DNA from: Bacteroidota bacterium
GTDB lineage: Bacteria > Bacteroidota > Bacteroidia > Flavobacteriales > Crocinitomicaceae
DNA length: 14,152 nucleotides
Direction: 5' to 3'
Assembly: GCA_029558435.1 (NCBI GenBank)
Contig: JAKQEZ010000594.1
Coordinates: 1 to 14,152 of the forward strand
Shown: positions 6,334-13,497 of the stretch, piece by piece
Position numbering within the stretch: position 1 is the first letter of the stretch
Layout of the letters: the number at the start of each line of letters is the position of its first letter
Position numbers and translations under genes: made by a program
Notes under the pieces: model-generated
Seen by the model: the letters and a program-made list of their open reading frames with translations, nothing else
Databases searched by the model: none
What the model was told of the DNA's origin: nothing

Positions 6334-7881
6334 GTGAGTTTAGAATTAATAGTCGATGTACGTTCAAACGGCATTTGGCTTGCTCTGTTACGTGATGGAA
6401 AGCTGGTTGAATTACACGAAGAGCAAAGAAATATTGACTTTGCTGTTGGCGATATATACCTAGGAAAAGTAAGAAAAGTAGTGCCTAGCCTTAACGCTGC
6501 GTTTGTTGATGTGGGCTATGAAAAAGACGCTTTTTTACATTATTTAGACTTGGGTCCGCAGTTCGAATCGTTAAATAAATTTACCAAGGATACCCTTAAG
6601 AAAAAACAAAATGTTGCTGATTTGCAATATTTTAAAATTGAAAAGGAAATTCCAAAAGATGGTAAAATTAAGGATATCGTATCTGCCTCATCGCCTATTT
6701 TGGTACAAGTGGCAAAAGAGCCAATTTCAAGTAAAGGACCTCGTTTAAGTGCTGAAATAACACTTGCGGGTCGTTATCTTGTTTTGGTTCCTTTTTCGGA
6801 TAAAGTTTCAATTTCACAAAAAATTAGAGACGCAAAAGAAAGAGACCGCCTGCGCGATTTAGTAGAAGCCATTCGACCAAAGAATTTTGGAGTCATCATC
6901 CGTACAGTTGCCGAGAACAAAAAAGTCGAGCAAGTTGAACAAGATTTAAAAGATTTGCTGAACAAGTGGAAAACCATGCATTCACGCTTGAAAAATGCTG
7001 TTCCGCCTATGCGTGTATTAGATGAAATGGGTAAAACCACTTCTATATTGCGCGATATGCTCAATGCAGATTTCACCAATATTCACACCAACAACTCAAC
7101 AACCTATGACGAGTTGAAAGAATACATCAGTGGAATTGCACCAGAGCGTGAAAAAATATTGAAATTGTATGATGGCAAACTCGACATTTTTGAGAAGTTT
7201 GGCATCAACAAACAAATTAAGACATTATTTGGTAAAAAAGTGCCGCTTCCAAGTGGAGGTTACTTGATTATCGAGCATACAGAAGCGATGCACGTAATTG
7301 ATGTTAACTCTGGAAACAGAAAAGGTGCTGATGGCCAAGAAGCAAACGCTTTGCTTACCAATATGGAGGCTGCAGAAGAAATTGCGCGTGTGCTTCAATT
7401 GCGAGATATGGGCGGAATTGTGTGTGTTGATTTTATAGATATGCACGATAAAGCCAATAACAAAGCACTATACGACCACTTGAAAGAAGTGATGAAGTCG
7501 GATAGAGCAAAACACAATATTATTCCTCCATCTAAATTTGGAGTGGTGGAAATTACACGTCAACGTGTGCGACCAGAAACGGAAATTAAAACAGCCGAAA
7601 CTTGTCCTACATGTAACGGAACAGGTGAAATTCAAGCAAGTATTCTTTTTGCCGAAGAAATTGAAAACAATTTACAGTTTTTGGTGCTCGATAGAAAAGA
7701 AAAACATGTTGCTTTGCTTGTTCACCCTTATTTAGAGGCTTATTTCAAAAAAGGATTGATATCCCGTCAAGTGAAATGGTTCTTTAAATTTAAAAAATGG
7801 ATTCCTGTCAGAAGAGCTACTGCCAACCAATTGTTGCAATACTCTTTTGTGGATAACAATAACGAAGAAATTGCACTTTGA
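6334..7881 (+). CDS. rng: Ribonuclease G/E family endoribonuclease
   Basis: This 515-residue protein has RNase G length and lacks the long RNase E scaffold tail. It starts at a GTG: an in-frame TAA at 6325-6327 rules out any upstream start, and the family's N-terminal strand (LELIVDVRSNGIWLALL) begins immediately. An S1-like segment spans residues ~38-130 (VGDIYLGKVRKVVPSLNAAF, VGYEKDAFLHYLDLG). The metal-binding catalytic aspartates are D323 (VIDVNSG) and D366 (CVDFIDM), with the same 43-residue spacing as D303/D346 of E. coli RNase E. The zinc-link motif is C424-P-T-C427. The enzyme makes single-strand cuts in AU-rich RNA for rRNA 5' maturation and mRNA decay. The gene lies just after a leader hairpin and one base before recX, so co-transcription with recX is likely. 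Confidence 0.95.
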   Translation: MSLELIVDVRSNGIWLALLRDGKLVELHEEQRNIDFAVGDIYLGKVRKVVPSLNAAFVDVGYEKDAFLHYLDLGPQFESLNKFTKDTLKKKQNVADLQYFKIEKEIPKDGKIKDIVSASSPILVQVAKEPISSKGPRLSAEITLAGRYLVLVPFSDKVSISQKIRDAKERDRLRDLVEAIRPKNFGVIIRTVAENKKVEQVEQDLKDLLNKWKTMHSRLKNAVPPMRVLDEMGKTTSILRDMLNADFTNIHTNNSTTYDELKEYISGIAPEREKILKLYDGKLDIFEKFGINKQIKTLFGKKVPLPSGGYLIIEHTEAMHVIDVNSGNRKGADGQEANALLTNMEAAEEIARVLQLRDMGGIVCVDFIDMHDKANNKALYDHLKEVMKSDRAKHNIIPPSKFGVVEITRQRVRPETEIKTAETCPTCNGTGEIQASILFAEEIENNLQFLVLDRKEKHVALLVHPYLEAYFKKGLISRQVKWFFKFKKWIPVRRATANQLLQYSFVDNNNEEIAL

Positions 7882-7882
7882 C

Positions 7883-8356
7883 ATGAAGTCGGAGTGTAAT
7901 TTCTCTTTTTTGACAGCGAAGCAAAAAATTGAAGCTTTTTGTGCCTACCAAGATCGTTGTCATTTTGAAGTTTCCAATAAATTAAATCAATGGGGAATAG
8001 TTGGTGAACAAAAAGACCAATTAATGGCCCATCTCATTGAACAACGTTTTTTAGATGAACAACGTTTTGCTGATAGTTTTGTGTCGGGTAAATTTAGAAT
8101 TAAACGTTGGGGAAAAATTAAAATTCGGCAACAACTCAAAGCTAAATTTGTTCCGTTAACCTGCATTAACAAAGCTTTGCAACAAATTGATGGCGATGAT
8201 TATTTTGCTACACTTGTGGCATTAGCAACAAAAAAACACAAGGAACTTTCTAACGAAAAAGACAGTTATACCAAAAAGGCTAAAATCATGCGTTTTTTAG
8301 CATCAAAAGGCTATGAGCAAGATTTAATTTATGATGCTGTTGAATCACTCACCTAA
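7883..8356 (+). CDS. recX: RecX family regulatory protein
   Basis: This 157-residue protein is counted from the ATG at 7883, one base after the RNase G stop. An in-frame ATG at 7847 would overlap RNase G by 35 bases and add 12 residues unlike the family, so the later start is preferred. Three RecX-type helical repeats are visible. The signature CAYQDRCHFEVSNKLNQWG comes first, then LIEQRFLDEQRFADSFVSGK, followed by FRIKRWGKIKIRQQLKAK, matching the classic RF-x(2)-F-x(3)-(K/R)-x(3)-WG pattern. RecX caps and shortens RecA filaments, limiting recombination and the SOS response. No recA lies in this window. The 3' end is five bases from the convergent porQ stop, with no room for a separate terminator. 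Confidence 0.9.
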   Translation: MKSECNFSFLTAKQKIEAFCAYQDRCHFEVSNKLNQWGIVGEQKDQLMAHLIEQRFLDEQRFADSFVSGKFRIKRWGKIKIRQQLKAKFVPLTCINKALQQIDGDDYFATLVALATKKHKELSNEKDSYTKKAKIMRFLASKGYEQDLIYDAVESLT

Positions 8357-8361
8357 TTGCC

Positions 8362-9399
8362 CTATTTCCTAAACGCACCAATGTTAGATGACAGCGTAAT
8401 CATATTGTTGAAACCAGCTTTTGAATAGAAACTAAAACCATAATCAAACGATATTTTTCTGAAATGCAAGCCCAAACCAAACGAGAATCCGGCAATTCCT
8501 GGTTTTTTCTCCAGCTTCATAGATTGACGGGTGTAGTAATCAAATCCTGCACGAAAATGAATGTTTTTGGTAGCTAAAATTTCTATTTGATAGGTAAAAT
8601 GTTGCCCTAATTTTTCAAAAAACTTGGCTTTTTTAACTGGAATGGTATCGCCTGTTAATAGATCTACTGTTGGTTGTGCATTCGGGTCAGAATAGGTTAA
8701 ATCCCATTTGTTAAGATGATGATAAACAATAGAAAATCTGAACGGCGCATGTTTTAAACGATAGCTAACCCCTAATTGAAAATCTGCAGGCAAAGGTGCT
8801 CGTTTAGTTCCGTATTTATTAAACTGAAAACCTACGTTTTTGAAAAGCACAGTAGCCAAAAATGTTTCAGATTTATTTAAGAATGTTGCTGCCAAATCAA
8901 TGGATGTTCCGTAGGAATTATACACCTCTAAATGCGATCCAATAATGTTTACATTTGCTCCAACAGAAAACAGTGGGTTAATTTTATAAGCATAACCAAC
9001 GCCGAGGATGTATTCAAACGGACTAAAAGTTCCCATTTCCACTCCATTTTTATCGGTTCGGGTCATTTTTCCATAAGCAACATAGCGGATGTGTGCTGCA
9101 ATGGTGTGTTTTTCTTTTATTTGGTGTCCGTAACTAAACATTCCATAGTTGATGCGCCCAGCATACAACGCTTGGCTAACACTTACAACTTGGTGCATTT
9201 GTTCGTTGAGCAATGAAGGATTGGCAACCCCTAAATTGATGTCGTAATCTTTGGCGGTGATGAAATTTCCTGCAAGTCCAGCACTACGCGCATTGAAAGT
9301 TAGCCCCAACAAAGCATAAGCATTTTTTCCACCCATTTGTGAAAATGCATTTCCTGCAATAAGTAGTAAAACAAATAAAAGTATTTTTTTCATCCTCAT
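8362..9399 (-). CDS. porQ: Type IX secretion system protein PorQ
   Basis: This 345-residue protein has an N-terminal signal peptide (KKILLFVLLLIAGNAFSQ, cleavage after about residue 20). The mature part is rich in alternating beta strands and has the PorQ opening pattern: GGKNAYALLGLTFNARSAGLAG, followed by NLGVANPSLLNEQMHQ. PorQ belongs to the PorV/FadL-like beta-barrel group. With PorU, PorV and PorZ it forms the T9SS attachment complex on the outer face of the outer membrane that processes cargo. Other T9SS genes are absent here, which is normal because they are dispersed, but the cargo gene at 1-1115 shows the system is in use. Start codons at 9399 and 9393 are equally plausible (MRMKK). 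The downstream end is convergent with recX. Confidence 0.9.
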   Translation of the reverse strand: MRMKKILLFVLLLIAGNAFSQMGGKNAYALLGLTFNARSAGLAGNFITAKDYDINLGVANPSLLNEQMHQVVSVSQALYAGRINYGMFSYGHQIKEKHTIAAHIRYVAYGKMTRTDKNGVEMGTFSPFEYILGVGYAYKINPLFSVGANVNIIGSHLEVYNSYGTSIDLAATFLNKSETFLATVLFKNVGFQFNKYGTKRAPLPADFQLGVSYRLKHAPFRFSIVYHHLNKWDLTYSDPNAQPTVDLLTGDTIPVKKAKFFEKLGQHFTYQIEILATKNIHFRAGFDYYTRQSMKLEKKPGIAGFSFGLGLHFRKISFDYGFSFYSKAGFNNMITLSSNIGAFRK

Positions 9400-9431
9400 T
9401 TCAAACGCAAAGAAACAATAAAAATTATATC

Positions 9432-9929
9432 CTACACTCTTTTTTCAAGTTCAATTACTTCCAAATCATGAATTCGGTCATCGGAAATGCAAAAACGCAA
9501 CAGGGTTTTTATTTGATGAAACCCTTTGTTTCCACAAGCTCCAGGGTTCATCCACAACATGTTGTAGTGCGGATCAAATTTAACCAGTAAAATGTGCGAA
9601 TGTCCGCAAACAAACAACTTTGGAGCTCCTTTTTGCAATTCATCATAAGCTGGTTTGGCATATTTTCCAGGTTTACCGGCAATGTGAGTCATCAGCACTT
9701 CAACTTTTTCAATTGTAAAGCGATTGTGCAAAGGTGCCTCCAAGCGAATGGTGTGATCATCAATGTTGCCATATACGGCTCGAACAGGTTTAAATGCCTT
9801 GAGTTTATCGAGTACATCCAATGTTCCAATATCGCCCGCATGCCATATTTCATCTACGTCTTTGAAATAATGAAAAATACGCTCGTCTAAATCGCCATGT
9901 GTGTCTGAAAGCAAACCAATTTTTACCAT
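9432..9929 (-). CDS. Metallophosphoesterase, YfcE/MJ0936-like family
   Basis: This 165-residue protein carries the complete calcineurin-like motif set in order: LLSDTHGD (metal ligands D8 and H10), HAGDIG (D33), YGNIDD (N55), MTHIAGKPG, CGHSHILL (two His) and NPGACG. Length and motifs match the YfcE/MJ0936 group, which hydrolyses phosphodiesters with Mn or similar metals; the physiological substrate is generally unknown. No signal peptide is present, so it is cytoplasmic. It is transcribed away from meaB, and porQ follows 32 bases downstream on the same strand, so the two may share a transcript. A TAAATTTG box ends four bases before the ATG, which suggests a leaderless or nearly leaderless mRNA. 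Confidence 0.92.
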   Translation of the reverse strand: MVKIGLLSDTHGDLDERIFHYFKDVDEIWHAGDIGTLDVLDKLKAFKPVRAVYGNIDDHTIRLEAPLHNRFTIEKVEVLMTHIAGKPGKYAKPAYDELQKGAPKLFVCGHSHILLVKFDPHYNMLWMNPGACGNKGFHQIKTLLRFCISDDRIHDLEVIELEKRV

Positions 9930-9933
9930 AAAA

Positions 9934-9941
9934 CAAATTTA
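9934..9941 (-). promoter_or_regulatory. Candidate -7 box (TAAATTTG) of the metallophosphoesterase gene
   Basis: On the minus strand, TAAATTTG fits TAnnTTTG exactly and ends only four bases before the ATG at 9929. The transcript would begin at or next to the start codon. No TTTG is seen at the expected -33 distance. Confidence 0.4.
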
Positions 9942-9956
9942 ATGAGATATTTCGAT

Positions 9957-9964
9957 TATTTTTG
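9957..9964 (+). promoter_or_regulatory. Candidate -7 box (TATTTTTG) of meaB
   Basis: TATTTTTG fits TAnnTTTG and ends seven bases before the ATG at 9972. It lies inside the extra codons that would belong to meaB if the ATG at 9942 were used, which favours the later start. The -33 element is not clear. Confidence 0.35.
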
Positions 9965-9971
9965 TTTTGCT

Positions 9972-11024
9972 ATGGATAAGCAACAAATGCATGAAGATTG
10001 GTTGAGAAAACGCAAACAACGCAAAGCTGAATTAACGGTTGATGCGCTGTTGGACGGTATTCTTCAGCACAACACAACGCTGCTTAGTAGCGCTATCACC
10101 CTTATTGAAAGCACCTTGGAGAGCGACAGGGTAAAATCGGAAGAACTCATCAAAAGGTGTTTGCCCCATTGTGGAAAATCCATTCGAATTGGCATAACGG
10201 GCGTACCTGGTGTTGGAAAAAGTACCTTTATTGAAAGTTTTGGTCAGTTGTTGGTGCAAGCGGGTAAAAAAGTTGCCATTTTGGCCATCGACCCTTCTTC
10301 TAGCACTTCGGGAGGTAGTATTTTAGGCGATAAAACAAGAATGGAGCAGTTATCACAATTGCACAACGTTTTTATTCGTCCATCGGCTGCAGGAGACACT
10401 TTGGGAGGGGTAGCTCGCAAAACGCGAGAAAGCATTTTTTTGTGTGAAGCTGCTGGGTACGATGTCATTTTAATTGAAACGGTGGGTGTGGGACAATCCG
10501 AAACTTTGGTGCATTCAATGGTTGATTTTTTCTTGTTGTTGATGCTATCGGGGGCAGGAGATGAATTGCAAGGCATCAAGCGTGGAATTATGGAAATGGC
10601 CGATGCGCTTGTGATTACCAAAGCAGATGGCGACAATGTGAAAAAAGCCAATTTGGCTCGTAGAGAATACCAGAATGCCATGCACTTGTTTCCGCCAAAA
10701 AAAAGCAATTGGCAACCAAAAGCACTCACGTGTTCAAGTTATAACAATACCAATATGGACATGATTTGGGAAACTATTTTGGCTTTTGAAAATCAAACAA
10801 AAATCAACGGGTATTTTGCACACAACCGCAAGGAACAAGATAAATTTTGGTTGCGCGAAACGCTCAACGAAAGCATATTAAGAGGTTTTTACGGTAATGA
10901 ACATTTGCATGAATTGCTAAAAGAAATGGATAAAAAAGTTATTAACGAAGAAGAAACTTCTTTTACAGCAGCAGAAAAATTATACCAATTATACATTCAA
11001 CATTTATCCAATGGAAACATTTAA
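9972..11024 (+). CDS. meaB: Methylmalonyl-CoA mutase-associated GTPase MeaB
   Basis: From the ATG at 9972 the product has 350 residues; an upstream in-frame ATG at 9942 would add ten hydrophobic residues not typical of the family. The G-protein motifs are all present: Walker A G77-VPGVGKS-84, the family segment AIDPSSSTSGGSILGDKTRM, switch-like ETVGVGQSE, the base-recognition motif TKAD, and a CSSYNN G5 region. A C-terminal helical segment (FYGNEHLHELLKEM) resembles the dimerisation arm. MeaB uses GTP hydrolysis to gate adenosylcobalamin loading and to protect methylmalonyl-CoA mutase, so it implies a B12-dependent mutase elsewhere in the genome. mutA/mutB are not adjacent here. The last 14 bases overlap the S4 gene, so the two are translationally linked. 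Confidence 0.93.
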   Translation: MDKQQMHEDWLRKRKQRKAELTVDALLDGILQHNTTLLSSAITLIESTLESDRVKSEELIKRCLPHCGKSIRIGITGVPGVGKSTFIESFGQLLVQAGKKVAILAIDPSSSTSGGSILGDKTRMEQLSQLHNVFIRPSAAGDTLGGVARKTRESIFLCEAAGYDVILIETVGVGQSETLVHSMVDFFLLLMLSGAGDELQGIKRGIMEMADALVITKADGDNVKKANLARREYQNAMHLFPPKKSNWQPKALTCSSYNNTNMDMIWETILAFENQTKINGYFAHNRKEQDKFWLRETLNESILRGFYGNEHLHELLKEMDKKVINEEETSFTAAEKLYQLYIQHLSNGNI

Positions 11025-11217
11025 AATCGAAGGCGATTACATTGAACTCATTAGTTTATTGAAGGTTTTAGGCATTGCACAAACAGGCGGACAAGCAAAA
11101 TTCATTGTAGATGAAGGGGTTGTCATTCGAAACGGCGAACAAGAATTTCGCAAAAGAGCCAAACTTATTGCTGGAGATGTAATTGAAATTGGAGAAATAA
11201 AAATCCAATTACTCTGA
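11011..11217 (+). CDS. S4-domain RNA-binding protein, YbcJ-like
   Basis: This 68-residue protein consists of one S4 domain: IELISLLKVLGIAQTGGQAKFIVDEGVVIRNGE, then the basic RKRAKLIAGDVIEI strand that contacts RNA in this fold. Length and the GGQAK-x(2)-V-x-EG-x-V-x(2)-NG(E) pattern match the YbcJ family of stand-alone S4 proteins, whose RNA target is not established. The start overlaps the end of meaB by 14 bases, so it is probably translated by re-initiation. The last nine bases overlap the end of the convergent lipoprotein gene. Confidence 0.88.
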   Translation: METFKIEGDYIELISLLKVLGIAQTGGQAKFIVDEGVVIRNGEQEFRKRAKLIAGDVIEIGEIKIQLL

Positions 11218-11745
11218 TACAGAAACCGTAACAATGTATTCTTCGAGCGATAAATTATTGTATTTCAATCGCTTTTCGATGTCTTTTCGTTTTTCTGGAT
11301 TCAATTTTGGGAATTCGGTCAACAGTTGTGTGTAATAACTGCGCACTTTGTTACTATCGCGTGGAGTGATGTCGCCATCATACATTGCCGCCATGCTTTC
11401 AATGACCATTACACGGTTGGAATAGTTGGGAAATTTTTTCAATAACGTTTCGCCCCACTTCACCGATTCGTTGGGTTTTCCAATGGAGGCATACCACATG
11501 TGCACGCGGTCCAAATAGGTTGCATTATTCGGATTAGATGATTCTTCGTTGTATGTTTCCAATAATAAATTGATGTAGCGCTCAGCAAAACCATTAATTT
11601 CTTCTTGTGAGCCTAAACCGCCACCCCATTGTTCAATAGAATCTTCGTATTGTGCAATTCGTTGGTCGTATGAAAGTTCATTTTTCTTACCACCACACGC
11701 AGAAATCAACAAAACTATTACTGCAAAAACTACCAACTGTTTCAT
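11209..11745 (-). CDS. Uncharacterised lipoprotein with TPR-like helical content
   Basis: This 178-residue protein has a lipoprotein signal: a hydrophobic run (LVVFAVIVLLISAC) with the lipobox cysteine at C17 followed by GGKK. The mature part looks alpha-helical, with segments spaced as in tetratricopeptide repeats (YLDRVHMWYASIGKPNESVKWGETLLKKFPNY, then MVIESMAAMYDG, then SNKVRSYYTQLLTEFPKLNP), including the typical W/Y-x(2)-LL-x(2)-FP ends. It is expected on a membrane facing the periplasm. Its ATG shares one base with the def stop (TAATG), so it forms an operon with def; a conserved functional link to deformylase is not known to me. No specific function can be given. The end overlaps the S4 gene on the other strand by nine bases. 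Confidence 0.85.
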   Translation of the reverse strand: MKQLVVFAVIVLLISACGGKKNELSYDQRIAQYEDSIEQWGGGLGSQEEINGFAERYINLLLETYNEESSNPNNATYLDRVHMWYASIGKPNESVKWGETLLKKFPNYSNRVMVIESMAAMYDGDITPRDSNKVRSYYTQLLTEFPKLNPEKRKDIEKRLKYNNLSLEEYIVTVSVSE

Positions 11746-12338
11746 TATCTACCTTTTTTTTGTGCTGGAAATTTCATTTTATAATCTACCGAAATATCGC
11801 CTTTTGAAATGTTTTGCAATTTTTTGGTCAACATTTTTTTCTTCAATGCAGAAAGGTGGTCAGTAAACAAAATTCCTTCAATATGATCGTATTCGTGTTG
11901 AATGATTCGGGCTTTGTATCCTGAAAATTTTTCTTCGTGAAATTGCCAATTCTCATCGTAGTAGGAAATGGTCAACTCTTCTTTTCTAAAAACCTCTTCT
12001 CTAATTTTTGGAATCGACAAACAACCTTCGTGAAAACCCCAATTTTCGCCTTTTTCTTCTTCAATAATCGGGTTGATAAACACTTTTTTAAATCCTTCCA
12101 TGCCAACAGCACGTGGATCTGGTTCCTCGTCTTCCTCATCGGCAAATGGAGAGCCATCCACCACAAATAATCGGATGGATAAACCCACCTGAGGAGCAGC
12201 CAACCCAACACCCGATGCTTCATACATCGTTTCAAACATGTTGTCTATTAGCTCCTTTAAATTAGGATAATTTTCGTCTATTTCGTCGGCCTCTCTTTTT
12301 AAAACAGGGTCGCCATAAGCCACAATTGGTAAAATCAT
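11745..12338 (-). CDS. def: Peptide deformylase
   Basis: This 197-residue protein has the three deformylase motifs: motif 1 GVGLAAPQ (residues 43-50), motif 2 EGCLSIP (E104-P110, metal ligand C106) and motif 3 QHEYDH (metal ligands H148 and H152, catalytic E149). It removes the formyl group from the N-terminal methionine of new proteins. An acidic insert (about residues 64-75, ADEEDEEPDPRAV) lies between motifs 1 and 2, as in many Bacteroidota enzymes. Motif 3 has Tyr where Phe or Leu is more usual, a tolerated change. It is the first gene of a two-gene minus-strand unit with the lipoprotein. A TAATTTTG box lies about 20 bases upstream of the ATG. Confidence 0.97.
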   Translation of the reverse strand: MILPIVAYGDPVLKREADEIDENYPNLKELIDNMFETMYEASGVGLAAPQVGLSIRLFVVDGSPFADEEDEEPDPRAVGMEGFKKVFINPIIEEEKGENWGFHEGCLSIPKIREEVFRKEELTISYYDENWQFHEEKFSGYKARIIQHEYDHIEGILFTDHLSALKKKMLTKKLQNISKGDISVDYKMKFPAQKKGR

Positions 12339-12357
12339 ACTTTGTAAAAACTTTGTG

Positions 12358-12365
12358 CAAAATTA
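12358..12365 (-). promoter_or_regulatory. Candidate -7 box (TAATTTTG) of def
   Basis: On the minus strand, TAATTTTG is an exact TAnnTTTG element, 19 bases upstream of the def ATG, in the 69-base gap between def and the upstream lipoprotein gene. No TTTG at proper -33 spacing is seen. Confidence 0.45.
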
Positions 12366-12407
12366 CAAAAAATAGCGGTTTTACTAGCTATTGAATGAAA
12401 TGAAAAA

Positions 12408-13394
12408 TTAATTTCCACCATAAATACGCACTTCTATTTTGCTAAGATTGCGAAAAATAGGTGCAATTTCTCCGGGTGAGCCTCTAAATAAGATGGGGTA
12501 ATTATTTTGGTAATCAAACGGAGATTGTTTGTGTGGGTTTTCAACTGGTAATACATGGAGACGTTTACTCAACTTTTGATTGTTAAGCGGTTGCGTATAA
12601 AATGCAATAAAATGTAGTGCTGTAATGTATTTTGAAGAATGGCGAGCTATTCCAAAGTTGATACCGTCATAAAACGCTCCCAAACGAACAATTTGACTTG
12701 GATACACAAACACCTCTTTTTTAGGGTTTATTTTAGACAAACGAGTGAGGTAAAACGACGCAAGTGCTGTAGAGTCAGCCAATGAATCGGGTTGAGCAAC
12801 GAGCATTGGTTGTGCTGGTGCAATTTGTTGTTGCAGTTTTTTCAACCATTTGATAGAATTTTGCAAGTTTTTTCGCCCAAATTGGTACACCACAGCCCCA
12901 TTAAATGCTTTCATTTCTTCGGGTGTAAGTTTATTTTCCCATTTATTGCCCCACGTCAAATCGTTGTAGTGCATTACTTTTTTTTCTTTGAGTCCTGCAA
13001 TGACATAGGGATCAATACCCAACGTAATCCACTCTTTGTTGGGTGCCTCAAAATCTTTGTTTTGCCAGAGATAATTGGCTTCAATTGGATGTAAAATCTT
13101 TTGGGTAGCAAACTGGTTAACCGCAAATGTAGTTTTCATCAAAACCGCATCAAATTTAGAAGAGTATCCAAATTTTGCATAATGTTGTTCAATAGAATCG
13201 GCTGTCCAATTTAAAATTACAACCCTTGTTTTTTCCTTTTTGCTAAAATCTTTGAATAAAATAGCATCTTTTGGTTGTAAAAAATCGGAGGCAATGTAAA
13301 ATCGTTTGGGAGTTGAAGATTCCAAAACAGGCGTATTGCAGCTGGTTAGATATAGCCCAAACACCAATAAAACAAGAAAAACCATCCGATTCAT
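12408..13394 (-). CDS. Lipoprotein resembling a type 2 periplasmic (extracellular solute-) binding protein
   Basis: The start chosen is the ATG at 13394, giving 328 residues that begin MNRMVFLVLLVFGLYLTSC, a lipoprotein signal with the lipobox Cys at residue 19. The frame stays open upstream to 13586, but those 64 codons show no signal and overlap the divergent gene at 13498. The mature part follows a type 2 binding-protein plan like Fe(III)/anion binding proteins: an opening strand RFYIASDFLQPKDAILFKDF, a second strand VVILNW, then FDAVLMKTTFAVNQF, the YNDLTWGNKWENKL segment and a late GINFGIARHSSKYITALHFIAFYTQP segment. Sequence identity to known families is low by eye. No permease or ATPase gene is adjacent. 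It may be a diverged substrate-binding lipoprotein or a scavenging or sensing protein; ligand unknown. Confidence 0.78.
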   Translation of the reverse strand: MNRMVFLVLLVFGLYLTSCNTPVLESSTPKRFYIASDFLQPKDAILFKDFSKKEKTRVVILNWTADSIEQHYAKFGYSSKFDAVLMKTTFAVNQFATQKILHPIEANYLWQNKDFEAPNKEWITLGIDPYVIAGLKEKKVMHYNDLTWGNKWENKLTPEEMKAFNGAVVYQFGRKNLQNSIKWLKKLQQQIAPAQPMLVAQPDSLADSTALASFYLTRLSKINPKKEVFVYPSQIVRLGAFYDGINFGIARHSSKYITALHFIAFYTQPLNNQKLSKRLHVLPVENPHKQSPFDYQNNYPILFRGSPGEIAPIFRNLSKIEVRIYGGN

Positions 13395-13398
13395 AGCG

Positions 13399-13426
13399 TA
13401 AAAGTAATTATTTCTATTGGTACAAA
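13399..13426 (-). promoter_or_regulatory. Possible promoter of the binding-protein-like lipoprotein
   Basis: On the minus strand, TTTG (13423-13426) is followed after 16 bases by TACTTTTA (13399-13406), a seven-of-eight match to TAnnTTTG, four bases before the ATG. Spacer and last base are off consensus, so this is tentative. Confidence 0.28.
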
Positions 13427-13456
13427 AAATGAAAAAAGTTGTAACCAAATGAATTT

Positions 13457-13491
13457 TTTGTTGTCCTATTACTGAAAACCAATTAATTTTA
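13457..13491 (+). promoter_or_regulatory. Possible promoter of the membrane protein/ECF sigma unit
   Basis: TTTG (13457-13460, with a second TTG at 13461-13463) is followed after 20-23 bases by TAATTTTA (13484-13491), one base off TAnnTTTG. It ends six bases before the ATG at 13498. Confidence 0.33.
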
Positions 13492-13497
13492 AATGTT

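Noticed and set aside
7847..7882. Longer RecX start at 7847
   Set aside because: It would overlap RNase G by 35 bases and add 12 residues outside the family's usual N-terminus; the ATG at 7883 directly follows the RNase G stop.
9942..9971. Longer MeaB start at 9942
   Set aside because: The added residues (MRYFDYFCFA) are unlike the family and a TATTTTTG promoter box lies within those codons. It is not excluded outright.
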